Below are positions 27,281 to 35,742 of a stretch of DNA of 64,000 nucleotides, piece by piece (within the stretch, counting starts at the first letter, position 1; every line of letters starts with the position of its first letter). This DNA is from Roseiarcus sp050012775 (GTDB lineage: Bacteria > Pseudomonadota > Alphaproteobacteria > Rhizobiales > Beijerinckiaceae). The notes beneath the pieces are model-generated. The model was given only the letters and a program-made list of their open reading frames with translations. It did no database searches and was not told the DNA's origin. A program made the position numbers and the translations under genes. The stretch covers positions 139,121 through 203,120 of the forward strand of contig JBEKGN010000003.1 in assembly GCA_050012775.1 (NCBI GenBank), read 5' to 3'.

Positions 27281-29053
27281 ATGTCCTTCTTGCGCCTTTA
27301 CGCCCGCGTTCTCGCTCAGTTGCGGCCGGTCAAGGGTCTGGCGGGCGCGCTCGTCGTCGCCAATGTCGCCCTGGCTTCGGCGCAATTCGCCGAGCCGCTT
27401 CTCTACGGCAAGGTGATCGATCGTCTCGCGGGCGCGCAAGCGGCCGGCGCCGCGCCGCTTTGGGCGGACCTCGCGCCCTGGCTCGCCGCCTGGGCCGGCT
27501 TCGGCCTGTTCTCGATCGTCGCGGGCATTGGGGTCGCGCTGCATGCGGATCGGCTCGCCCATCGCCAGCGCGTCGGCGTGATGGCGGCCTATTTCGAGCA
27601 TGTGCTGCATTTGCCCATGAGCTTTCACGCGAGCGCCCATTCCGGGCGCCTGCTGAAGGTGATGATCGAGGGCTCCAACGGCATGTTCGGGGTCTGGCTG
27701 TCGTTCTTTCGCGAGCATTGCGCCGGCCTCGTCGCGCTCGTCGTGCTGCTGCCGCTGACCCTGCTGAAGAACTGGCGCCTCGGCGCGATTCTCATCGCGC
27801 TCGTCGTCGTCTTCGGCGCCGTGATGAATCTCGTCATACGGCGCACCGAAACGATGCAGGTCGCGGCGGACGAAGTGAGCGCGGATCTGGCGGAGCGCGT
27901 CTCCGACGTGCTCGGCAACCTGCCCGTCGTTCAGAGCTTCGCGCGGATCGAGGAGGAGGCGCGGGCGCTGCGCAATCTGACCGACCGCCTGCTGAACGCG
28001 CAATTCCCCGTTCTCACCTGGTGGGCGCTGGCGAGCGTCGCCACGCGCTCCAGCGCGACGCTGGCGCTGTTGGCGATCTTTCTCACCGGCGTCTGGCTCG
28101 ATATCCGGGGATTGACCACCATCGGCGAAATCGCGACCTTCATGGGCCTGGCGACGATGCTGATCGGCCGGCTCGAACAGATCGTCGGCTTCGTCAATTT
28201 CCTGTTCGGCCAGGCGCCCAAGCTCGCTCAGTTCTTCGACGTGATCGACACCGCTTCGAGCGTCGTCGACCGCCCCGGCGCTGTCGCCGTCGGGCGTCTC
28301 GACGGCCACGTGCGCTTCGAATGCGTGTCGTTTTCCTACGGCGGCGGGCGCGACGCGGTGAGCGACATTTCGTTCGACGCGCCGGCGGGCCAAACCATCG
28401 CGCTGGTCGGCGCGACCGGCTCGGGAAAGTCGACGACGCTCGCCCTGCTGCACCGGGTCTACGATCCCTCGCGCGGGCGTGTCGCCATCGACGGCCGCGA
28501 CATCCGCGAAATGACGCTTCGCTCGTTGCGGGACAATATCGGCGTGGTGTTCCAGGAGCCCTTCATTTTCGCGCGCTCGATCGAGGAAAACCTTCGCATC
28601 GGCAAGCCCGACGCCACCCCGGCCGAAATCGCGCTGGCGCTCGAACGCGCCCAGGCGAGCGAATTCGTGCGCGATCAGCCGCGCGGCCTGGCGACGATCG
28701 TCGGCGAGCGGGGACGCAATCTTTCGGGGGGCGAACGCCAACGCCTCGCCATCGCGCGGGCGCTGCTCAAGGACCCGCCGATCATGATCCTCGACGAGGC
28801 GACCAGCGCGCTCGACGCCGCCACCGAGCGGCAGTTGCAGCAGGCCCTGAACGCGGCGACGCACGGGCGGACGACCTTCGTCATCGCCCATCGCCTCGCC
28901 ACCATTCGCAAGGCCGACCGCATCCTGGTGTTCGACAAGGGCGAGATCGTCGAGGCCGGAACCTTCGAGGCGCTCGTCGCCCAGGGCGGCGTCTTCGCGG
29001 GCCTCGCCAAGGCGCAATTCATGGATCGCGAGCGCGAGCCGGCGCCGCCGTAA
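27281..29053 (+). CDS. ndvA: Glucan-exporter-type ABC transporter (NdvA/ChvA family)
   Basis: 590 aa fused ABC exporter: a six-helix membrane domain (about residues 1-320) followed by a nucleotide-binding domain with Walker A GATGSGKST, signature NLSGGERQRLAIARALL, Walker B IMILDEATSALD and the switch histidine IAHRLAT. Length and the N-terminal motif MSFLRLYARVLAQL match NdvA/ChvA, which export cyclic beta-1,2-glucan in rhizobia and Agrobacterium. No ndvB-type glucan synthase is in the window, so the substrate is inferred by family only. Confidence 0.85.
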   Translation: MSFLRLYARVLAQLRPVKGLAGALVVANVALASAQFAEPLLYGKVIDRLAGAQAAGAAPLWADLAPWLAAWAGFGLFSIVAGIGVALHADRLAHRQRVGVMAAYFEHVLHLPMSFHASAHSGRLLKVMIEGSNGMFGVWLSFFREHCAGLVALVVLLPLTLLKNWRLGAILIALVVVFGAVMNLVIRRTETMQVAADEVSADLAERVSDVLGNLPVVQSFARIEEEARALRNLTDRLLNAQFPVLTWWALASVATRSSATLALLAIFLTGVWLDIRGLTTIGEIATFMGLATMLIGRLEQIVGFVNFLFGQAPKLAQFFDVIDTASSVVDRPGAVAVGRLDGHVRFECVSFSYGGGRDAVSDISFDAPAGQTIALVGATGSGKSTTLALLHRVYDPSRGRVAIDGRDIREMTLRSLRDNIGVVFQEPFIFARSIEENLRIGKPDATPAEIALALERAQASEFVRDQPRGLATIVGERGRNLSGGERQRLAIARALLKDPPIMILDEATSALDAATERQLQQALNAATHGRTTFVIAHRLATIRKADRILVFDKGEIVEAGTFEALVAQGGVFAGLAKAQFMDREREPAPP

Positions 29054-29138
29054 CAAACCGCGCGCGCGGGGCGAACGGCGGGCGAGCGTTCCCAGACAAG
29101 GGATCGCCTGATAGATTGTTCCCCGTGGAGACGAGCCG

Positions 29139-29540
29139 ATGAAGCAGGAAGCCTTTCCCGTGACGCACACCGAGGCGGAGTGGCGCGCGCTGCTCAGCCC
29201 GGAGCAATACGCTGTTATGCGCGAGCACGGCACCGAGCGGGCGGGAAGCTGCGCGCTCAATTATGAAAAGCGCGCCGGCGTCTTTTCCTGCGCGGGCTGC
29301 GGCCAGCCCCTGTTCGAAGCGGCGACCAAGTTCGACAGCGGCACCGGCTGGCCGAGTTTCAACGATCCTGTCCCGGGATCGGTGGAGACGACGGTCGACC
29401 GCAGCTGGGGCATGACGCGCACCGAGGTGCATTGCGCGCGCTGCGGCTCGCATCTCGGCCATGTCTTCCCCGACGGCCCGCCGCCGACGCATCTGCGCTA
29501 TTGCATCAACGGCGTGGCGACGAATTTCACCCCGGCTTGA
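29139..29540 (+). CDS. msrB: Peptide-methionine (R)-S-oxide reductase MsrB
   Basis: 133 aa enzyme that repairs methionine-R-sulfoxide in proteins. Two CxxC zinc pairs (CAGCGQPLF and CARCGSHLGHVFPDG), the TGWPSF substrate motif and the catalytic Cys in LRYCINGVATNF are all intact. ATG at 29139 follows GTGGAGAC. No msrA gene is fused or adjacent. hemH follows 34 bases later on the same strand, so the two may be co-transcribed. Confidence 0.97.
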   Translation: MKQEAFPVTHTEAEWRALLSPEQYAVMREHGTERAGSCALNYEKRAGVFSCAGCGQPLFEAATKFDSGTGWPSFNDPVPGSVETTVDRSWGMTRTEVHCARCGSHLGHVFPDGPPPTHLRYCINGVATNFTPA

Positions 29541-29574
29541 CGCCGAGCTTCACGCGAAATCGAGGGTAGCTCCC

Positions 29575-30639
29575 ATGAACGCGCCGACCTCCCACGACGC
29601 CTTTCGCGCCTCGCGGCGTCCCGAGGGCCACCCGCCGGTGCGCAGCGGGCGCGTCGGCGCGCTCCTCGTCAATCTCGGCACGCCCGAGGCGACCGACTAT
29701 TGGTCGATGCGCCGCTACCTCAAGGAATTCCTGTCCGACCGGCGCGTCATCGAGACGCCGCGCTGGATCTGGTGGCCGATCCTCAATCTCATCATCCTGA
29801 CGAAAAGGCCGGGCCCCAAGGGGCGCGATTACGCTTCGATCTGGAATCGCGAACGCAACGAGGGCCCGCTCAAGACCATCACCCGCGGCCAGGCGGAAAA
29901 GCTTGGCCAGGCGCTGACGCGCGGGCCGGAGGAGGGCCGTCTCGAGGTCGACTGGGCGATGCGCTACGGCCGGCCCTCGATCGCCGAGCGCCTCGCCGCG
30001 CTGCAGGAAAAGGGCTGCGACCGCATTCTGCTCGTGCCGCTCTACCCGCAGTATTGCGCGGCGACGACGGCGACGGTCTGCGACAAGGCGTTCGAGGCGC
30101 TGGCGCGACTGCGCTGGCAGCCGACCTTGCGCGTCGCCGCGCCCTATTACGACGATCCCGTCTATATCGAGGCGCTCGCGCGCTCGACGCGCGCTTCGCT
30201 CGCCGGGCTCGATTTCGAGCCGGAAATTGTGCTCGCCTCGTTCCACGGCATCCCGCGCGAATATTTCGACAAGGGCGATCCCTATTACTGCCAGTGCGCG
30301 AAGACGACGCGGCTCCTGGGCGAGGCGTTGCGCCTGTCGCCGGAGCGCCTGCGCATGACCTTCCAGTCGCGCTTCGGGCGCGCCCAATGGCTCGAGCCCT
30401 ACACCGCGGAGACCGTGAAGGCGCTCGCCGGCGCGGGCGTCAAGCGCCTCGCCGTCCTCACGCCCGGCTTCGCGGCCGACTGCCTGGAGACGCTGGAGGA
30501 AATCGGCGTCGAGAACGCCGGCTATTTTCACGCCGCCGGCGGCGAGAAATTCGCCGCGCTGCCCTGCCTCAACGACGGCGAGGACGGCATGCGCGTCCTC
30601 GAGGCTTTGGCGCGGCGGGAGCTGGCGGGGTGGGTTTGA
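29575..30639 (+). CDS. hemH: Ferrochelatase
   Basis: Inserts ferrous iron into protoporphyrin IX, the last step of haem synthesis; 354 aa, membrane-associated. Recognisable blocks are GALLVNLGTPEATDYWSMRRYLKEFLSD, LLVPLYPQYCAATTATV, the catalytic histidine in SFHGIP, YYCQCAKTTRLL, FQSRFGRAQWLEPYT, and LTPGFAADCLETLEEI with the catalytic Glu. ATG at 29575 has GAGGGT upstream; the longer open frame from 29461 overlaps msrB and is rejected. Confidence 0.97.
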   Translation: MNAPTSHDAFRASRRPEGHPPVRSGRVGALLVNLGTPEATDYWSMRRYLKEFLSDRRVIETPRWIWWPILNLIILTKRPGPKGRDYASIWNRERNEGPLKTITRGQAEKLGQALTRGPEEGRLEVDWAMRYGRPSIAERLAALQEKGCDRILLVPLYPQYCAATTATVCDKAFEALARLRWQPTLRVAAPYYDDPVYIEALARSTRASLAGLDFEPEIVLASFHGIPREYFDKGDPYYCQCAKTTRLLGEALRLSPERLRMTFQSRFGRAQWLEPYTAETVKALAGAGVKRLAVLTPGFAADCLETLEEIGVENAGYFHAAGGEKFAALPCLNDGEDGMRVLEALARRELAGWV

Positions 30640-30700
30640 GGGGGGCGGGGATGGCGATGGCGCCGCCGCGACGCGCGATGTCAGCGCGGAAGGAAACGGC

Positions 30701-31156
30701 ATGATCATCGGGATGGCGTTGCACGTTCTGGCGGCCGTCGTATGGGTCGGCGGCATGTTCTTCGCGCACATGGTTCTGCGGCCGAGCGCCGGCCCGCTCG
30801 AACCCGCCGTCCGTCTGTCGCTGTGGAGCCGCGTCTTCCCGCGTTTCTTTTTTTGGGTCTGGCTCTGCGTGGCCAGCCTTCTCGTCAGCGGCTTCGGCAT
30901 GGTGTTTCTGGGCTTGGGCGGGTTTGCCGCGGCCGGAGGCTCGGTCGACGCGATGACGGCGCTGGGCGTCGTCATGGCGGCGATCTTCGCCTACATCTAT
31001 TTCGCGCCGTGGCCGCGTTTTCGCCGCGCGGTTGCGGCCGCCGACTGGCCGGTCGCGGAGGCGAACCTCAGGGCGATCCGGCTCCTGGTCACCACCAACC
31101 TGACCCTCGGTCTGGTGACTTCAGCGATCGGCGCGAGCGGGCGCTACCTCGGCTAG
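30701..31156 (+). CDS. CopD-like small integral membrane protein
   Basis: 151 aa with four predicted membrane helices, beginning MIIGMALHVLAAVVWVGGMFFAHMVLRP. This motif, with its histidine and VWVGGMFF, is shared with CopD and related copper/haem-linked membrane proteins. The C-terminal helix (IRLLVTTNLTLGLVTSAIGASGRYLG) is also typical. It lies between hemH and a CobW GTPase; a role in metal or haem handling is suggested only by position and weak family similarity. Confidence 0.7.
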   Translation: MIIGMALHVLAAVVWVGGMFFAHMVLRPSAGPLEPAVRLSLWSRVFPRFFFWVWLCVASLLVSGFGMVFLGLGGFAAAGGSVDAMTALGVVMAAIFAYIYFAPWPRFRRAVAAADWPVAEANLRAIRLLVTTNLTLGLVTSAIGASGRYLG

Positions 31157-31320
31157 AAGCCGTGACGTTCGGGCGGAAATGGCCCGGCGAACGTCTGCAA
31201 TGGGCGCGGCTGAGCCATGCACGCGGCTCGGTTGGCCCGCCCCTACCCATTCGGCTCCGGGCGGCCTATATGCTGGGCCTTGCCCGTCCCCATCCGCCCG
31301 GAGCCAAGCGCTTGACCGCC

Positions 31321-32352
31321 ATGACCGACGCCGCCCCCGAGAAAATTCCCGTCACCGTGCTCACCGGCTATCTCGGCGCCGGCAAGACGACGTTGCTCAA
31401 CCGCATCCTGAGCGAGCCGCACGGGCGCAAATACGCCGTCATCGTCAATGAATTCGGCGAGATCGGCATCGACAACGAACTCGTCGTCGGCGCCGACGAG
31501 GAAGTGTTCGAGATGAACAACGGCTGCATCTGCTGCACCGTGCGCGGCGATCTCATCCGCATCATCGAGGGGCTGATGAAGCGCAAGGGCAAGTTCGACG
31601 CGATCATCGTCGAGACCACCGGCCTCGCCGACCCGGCGCCGGTGGCGCAGACCTTCTTCGTCGACGAGGACGTGCGGGCCGCGGCGCGGCTCGATGCGGT
31701 GGTGACGATCGCCGACGCCAAGTGGCTCGCCCAGCGCCTGCGCGACGCGCCCGAGGCCAAGAACCAGATCGCCTTCGCCGACGTGATCGTCCTCAACAAG
31801 ACGGATCTCGTCACCCCGGCGGAGCTGCGCGAGGTCGAGGCGCGCATCCGCGCGATCAACCCCTATGCGACGCTTCACCGCGCGCAGAAATGCGACGTCG
31901 CGATCGCCGACGTGCTGGAGCGGCGCGCCTTCGATCTCGACCGCATCCTCGACATCGAGCCGGCGTTCCTCACCGTCGACGATCACGACCATCACGACCA
32001 CGGCCACGGCCACGGCCATCATCATCACCATCACGGCCTCAAACATTACCACGACGAAGACATGCAATCGATTTCCGCGCGATTGGAAGGCGACGTCGAT
32101 CCCAACAAGTTCATGCCGTGGATCAATCAGCTGACCCAGGAGCAGGGGCCGAACATCCTGCGCTGCAAGGGCATCGTCGCGTTCAAGGACGACCCGAAGC
32201 GCTTCGTCTTCCAAGGCGTCCACATGATGCTCGACGGCGAACCGCAGCGCGACTGGAAGCCGGAGGAAAAGCGCGAGTCGAAGGTCGTGTTCATCGGCCG
32301 CGACCTCGACGAGGACGAAATCCGCGAGGGTTTCCTCGCCTGCGCCGCCTGA
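31321..32352 (+). CDS. CobW/COG0523 G3E GTPase, putative metallochaperone
   Basis: 343 aa. Walker A GYLGAGKTTLLN (about residue 17), the metal motif GCICCTVRGDL (CxCC), Walker B-like ETTGLADP and the NKTD base-recognition loop define the G3E GTPase family. A stretch of 28 residues near position 220 is nearly all His and Asp (DDHDHHDHGHGHGHH and onward), a metal-binding linker, followed by the CobW C-terminal domain (LRCKGIVAFKDDPKRFVFQGVHMM). Such proteins deliver zinc or cobalt to client enzymes. No Zur-like palindrome was seen upstream. ATG 31321 is chosen; ATG 31270 is also in frame. Confidence 0.92.
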   Translation: MTDAAPEKIPVTVLTGYLGAGKTTLLNRILSEPHGRKYAVIVNEFGEIGIDNELVVGADEEVFEMNNGCICCTVRGDLIRIIEGLMKRKGKFDAIIVETTGLADPAPVAQTFFVDEDVRAAARLDAVVTIADAKWLAQRLRDAPEAKNQIAFADVIVLNKTDLVTPAELREVEARIRAINPYATLHRAQKCDVAIADVLERRAFDLDRILDIEPAFLTVDDHDHHDHGHGHGHHHHHHGLKHYHDEDMQSISARLEGDVDPNKFMPWINQLTQEQGPNILRCKGIVAFKDDPKRFVFQGVHMMLDGEPQRDWKPEEKRESKVVFIGRDLDEDEIREGFLACAA

Positions 32353-32377
32353 CTGCGTCAGCGCCCGAGCGACCGCG

Positions 32378-33373
32378 ATGACCGAGCCGACTTCTTCGCT
32401 GACCCAGCATGTGCGGCCCCTGCCGGCGGGCGCGCATGTCGTGCGCGCGGCGTTTCTCCACGGCGAGCCGGCTCTGGCGCTGGCCGACGGCGCCGTTCTG
32501 ATCGGCGAGGCGGGCGCGCAAAAGCGAGTCGCCGCGCACCCTGACGGGGCGATCCTTCTGGCTCGCAGCGACGGCAAGCGGCTTCTCACCGGCGGCGACG
32601 ACGGCCGCGTCGTGACGATCGAAGCCGACGGGTCGCTGCAAGAAATCGCCGACGAGAAGGGCCGCTGGATCGACGCGCTGGCGATGCGCGGCGGCGCGAT
32701 CGCCTGGGCCGCGGGACGCCGGGCGCACGCGCGCGACAACGCCGGCGCGGAGAAGTCCTTCGAGGCGCCGACCACCGTGCGCGGGCTTTGTCTCCTGCCC
32801 AAGGGCTATCGCCTCGCGCTCGCCCATTACAATGGCGTGTCGCTGTGGTTTCCCAACGCCGCCGCCGAGCCGAGCGCGCTGGAATGGAAGGGCTCGCATC
32901 TCGACGCCACCGCCTCGCCCGACGGGCGCTTTCTCGTCACCTCGATGCAGGAGAATTCGCTGCACGGCTGGCGCCTCGCCGATTCGCGCAACATGCGCAT
33001 GACCGGCTATCCCGGCAAGACGCGCTCGCTTTCCTGGTCGCACGACGGCCATTGGCTCGCCACCTCCGGCGCCGACGCCTGCATCGTCTGGCCGTTCCGC
33101 GACAAGGACGGCCCGATGGGCAAGGCGCCGCGCGAATGCGGCGTCCGGGCGGCGCGGGTGACGCAGGTCGCGTTCCATCCGCGCGCGCTCGTCGTCGCCA
33201 TCGGCTATGCCGACGGCCTCGTGCTGCTCTGCCGCCTCGGCGACGCCGCCGAAATCCTGGTGCGCGCGCCGGGCGAGGGCGCGATCAGCGCGCTCGGCTG
33301 GGACGCCAGCGGCGCGCGGCTGGCGTTCGGTCACGAAACCGGCGCCGCCGGCCTGCTGACTTTGCCCGCGTAA
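32378..33373 (+). CDS. WD40-repeat protein paired with CobW
   Basis: 331 aa beta-propeller-like protein with degenerate WD40 blades, for example ATASPDGRFLVTSMQENSLHGWRL, LSWSHDGHWLATSGADACIVWPF and QVAFHPRALVVAIGYADGLVLL. No signal peptide, so cytoplasmic. It starts 25 bases after the CobW gene; in alphaproteobacteria such a WD40 protein commonly follows this type of CobW gene, which suggests a shared job in metal allocation. Exact function is unknown. Confidence 0.85.
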   Translation: MTEPTSSLTQHVRPLPAGAHVVRAAFLHGEPALALADGAVLIGEAGAQKRVAAHPDGAILLARSDGKRLLTGGDDGRVVTIEADGSLQEIADEKGRWIDALAMRGGAIAWAAGRRAHARDNAGAEKSFEAPTTVRGLCLLPKGYRLALAHYNGVSLWFPNAAAEPSALEWKGSHLDATASPDGRFLVTSMQENSLHGWRLADSRNMRMTGYPGKTRSLSWSHDGHWLATSGADACIVWPFRDKDGPMGKAPRECGVRAARVTQVAFHPRALVVAIGYADGLVLLCRLGDAAEILVRAPGEGAISALGWDASGARLAFGHETGAAGLLTLPA

Positions 33374-33399
33374 CATTTCCTCGAAAGAAAGGTCTTGTC

Positions 33400-34494
33400 A
33401 TGAAACCCGACGCCTCGCTCTTGCTGCAGCCCTTCCGGCTCGGCGATCTCGACTTGCCCAACCGCATCGTAATGGCGCCGTTGACTCGCAACCGCGCGAC
33501 GCACGGCACCGACGCCCCCAACGATCTTGCCGCAACCTATTACCGTCAGCGCGCCGGCGCGGGGCTGATCGTTTCCGAGGCTTCGCAGATCAGCCAGCAG
33601 GGGCAAGGCTATATCTGGACGCCCGGCCTCTATAGCGAGGCCCAGGTCGAGGGCTGGCGCGACGTGACGCGCGCGGTGCATGAGACAGGCGGGCGCATTT
33701 TCGTGCAGATGTGGCACGTCGGGCGCATTTCGCACACGTCTCTGCAGCCGAACGGCGGCGCGCCGGTCGCGCCTTCGGCGATCCGCGCCAAGACCAAGAC
33801 GTTCATCGAGACGGGGTTCGCCGACGTCTCCGAGCCGCGCGCGCTGACCGCGCCCGAGATCGCGGCGATCGTGCAAGACTATGCGCACGCCGCGCTCAAC
33901 GCGAAACGCGCCGGCTTCGACGGCGTCGAAATCCACGCCGCCAACGGCTATTTGATCGACCAGTTCCTGCGCGACGGCGCCAACAAGCGCGAGGATTCCT
34001 ACGGCGGCTCGATCGAGAACCGCGCGCGCTTCGCGCTCGAAGTCGTCGATGCGATCCTCAAGGTCTGGCCGGCCGCCCGCGTCGGCATTCGCCTCGCTCC
34101 GGTCAGCCCGGCCAACGATATCGCCGATTCCAATCCGGCGGCTCTGTTCGGCTATCTCGTCGCGCGGCTGAGCGAGCGCCGCCTCGCCTATATCCACGTC
34201 ATCGAGGGCGCGACGCAGGGCGACCGCGACATCGCCGCCTTCGACTATGCCGCGCTTCGCCGCGGCTTCGCCGGCGCCTATATCGCCAACAACGGCTATA
34301 CGCGCGAACTGGCGATCGAAACGCTGGCCGAGGGGCGCGCCGACCTCATCGCCTTCGGCAGGCCGTTCATTTCCAACCCCGATCTCGTCGAACGCCTGCG
34401 CCTCGGCGCGGCCTTGGCGCCGCTCGATCGCGCGACGCTCTACGGCGGCGGCGCCCACGGCTACACGGATTATCCCGCGCTCGCGGACGCTTGA
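33400..34494 (+). CDS. Old Yellow Enzyme-type alkene reductase (NemA-like)
   Basis: 364 aa FMN-dependent TIM barrel that reduces activated C=C bonds, and in relatives nitro compounds, with NAD(P)H. Family marks include NRIVMAPLTRNRA, QMWHVGRISH, GFDGVEIHAANGYLIDQFLRDGANKREDSYGGSIENRARF and the C-terminal AFGRPFISNPDLVERL. ATG at 33400 follows an AAGAAAGG Shine-Dalgarno sequence and gives the standard start. It lies 26 bases after the WD40 gene and may be co-transcribed. Natural substrate unknown. Confidence 0.94.
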   Translation: MKPDASLLLQPFRLGDLDLPNRIVMAPLTRNRATHGTDAPNDLAATYYRQRAGAGLIVSEASQISQQGQGYIWTPGLYSEAQVEGWRDVTRAVHETGGRIFVQMWHVGRISHTSLQPNGGAPVAPSAIRAKTKTFIETGFADVSEPRALTAPEIAAIVQDYAHAALNAKRAGFDGVEIHAANGYLIDQFLRDGANKREDSYGGSIENRARFALEVVDAILKVWPAARVGIRLAPVSPANDIADSNPAALFGYLVARLSERRLAYIHVIEGATQGDRDIAAFDYAALRRGFAGAYIANNGYTRELAIETLAEGRADLIAFGRPFISNPDLVERLRLGAALAPLDRATLYGGGAHGYTDYPALADA

Positions 34495-34506
34495 GGGCGG
34501 CGGCGG

Positions 34507-35664
34507 TCAGGCCGGCGGGAACGGCGCCGGCCCGTTCGTCGCGAGCGCGTCGTCGTCGACGGACATCACGTTGCCGCGCCAGACGAAGTGCTTGCCCTTC
34601 CAGCCCTCGATCCACAGCCACGGCAGCATCAGATCGCGTGCGATCCAGGCGGGCGCCGACGACCACTTGAGGGGCCAGCCCGCGGCGCGCGCCAGCGCCG
34701 CTTCGGCGCCGTACCAGACGAGGGCGGCGAGAATGACGGCGAGCGGCGCGCTCAGTCCGAATTCCGGCGCGGCGATCGCCGCCGGGATCAGGGCGAACAG
34801 ACTGGTCGTCAGCAGCTCCGGCGCGAAATAGAGCGCGAACGTGGCGCGACGCAGGCGCGCCCAGCGAACCTGCCGCGCCCAGACGTCGCGCAAGGCGCGA
34901 GCGCCGAGCGGCTGCTGGAAGGGATGGCTCACGAGATGGGCGCGCAGGCCGGCGCGATGGATGAGCTTGGTCGCCGCCGCGTCCTCGGCGATTTCGGCGC
35001 CGAGCGCTTCGATTCCGCCGCCCGCCTCGAGCACGTCGCGCCGCCACAGCATGGTCTTGCCCTGCGCGAAGCCGTAGCCGAGGGTCTCGGCGGCGTATTG
35101 CCAGCGCGCCTGGTAGGTGTTGAGAAACGCGCATTCGACCTCCGCGGCGAAAGACCCGGGCCGGGCTCCGATCGGGGGCGCGCATACGATGCCGGTGTCG
35201 GCGCGCCAGCGCGCCATCAGGCGCTGGATGTAATCGCGCGGCATGAGCACGTTGGAATCGGCGATGATCACCCAGGGGCGCGACGCCGCCTTCCAGCCCT
35301 TCACGACATTGTTGAGCTTGGGATTGGCGCTGACGCGCTCGTCGCCGATCAGCAGCCGCGCCGGGATGTTCGGGTTGGCGGCGATCGCGCGGCGCACCAG
35401 CGGCGCGATCGGGTCCGCGGGGTCGGCCAGGCAGAACAGGATTTCGTAGTCGGGATAATCGAGCGCGAATATCGAGGCGAGCGTTTCCTTGGAAAAGGCT
35501 TCGACGCCGCAGAGCGGCTGCACGAGGCTCACCGGCGGCGCCTCGGCGGGCGCGGGACGGCGCGAGAGATCCCGCCGGCACCGGAAGGCCGCCAGGCCGG
35601 CGCTGAAAGCGTGGATGGTAAGACCGGCGACGGCGACGCCGGCGGCCAGAGCGGGAATCGTCAT
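34507..35664 (-). CDS. Ceramide glucosyltransferase-like GT (GT21 or HpnI type)
   Basis: 385 aa with an N-terminal membrane helix and two or three C-terminal ones. The processive GT-A core has VSLVQPLCGVEAFSKETLASIFALDYPDYEILFC, DSNVLMPRDYIQ (D2), EDAAATKLIHRAGL (D3) and RQVRWARLRR, the (Q/R)xxRW motif. The same signature covers bacterial glucosylceramide synthases and the hopanoid-linked HpnI enzymes. With no hpn or sphingolipid genes in the window, I cannot choose between them. It is divergent from gltX2. Confidence 0.85.
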   Translation of the reverse strand: MTIPALAAGVAVAGLTIHAFSAGLAAFRCRRDLSRRPAPAEAPPVSLVQPLCGVEAFSKETLASIFALDYPDYEILFCLADPADPIAPLVRRAIAANPNIPARLLIGDERVSANPKLNNVVKGWKAASRPWVIIADSNVLMPRDYIQRLMARWRADTGIVCAPPIGARPGSFAAEVECAFLNTYQARWQYAAETLGYGFAQGKTMLWRRDVLEAGGGIEALGAEIAEDAAATKLIHRAGLRAHLVSHPFQQPLGARALRDVWARQVRWARLRRATFALYFAPELLTTSLFALIPAAIAAPEFGLSAPLAVILAALVWYGAEAALARAAGWPLKWSSAPAWIARDLMLPWLWIEGWKGKHFVWRGNVMSVDDDALATNGPAPFPPA

Positions 35665-35742
35665 GTCGCCCCCTGGGCGTCTCGCCCCGAATCGAAGAAA
35701 ACCTCATATTGCGGCGCCCGCGCGACGCTTCTATGAAGGCGC

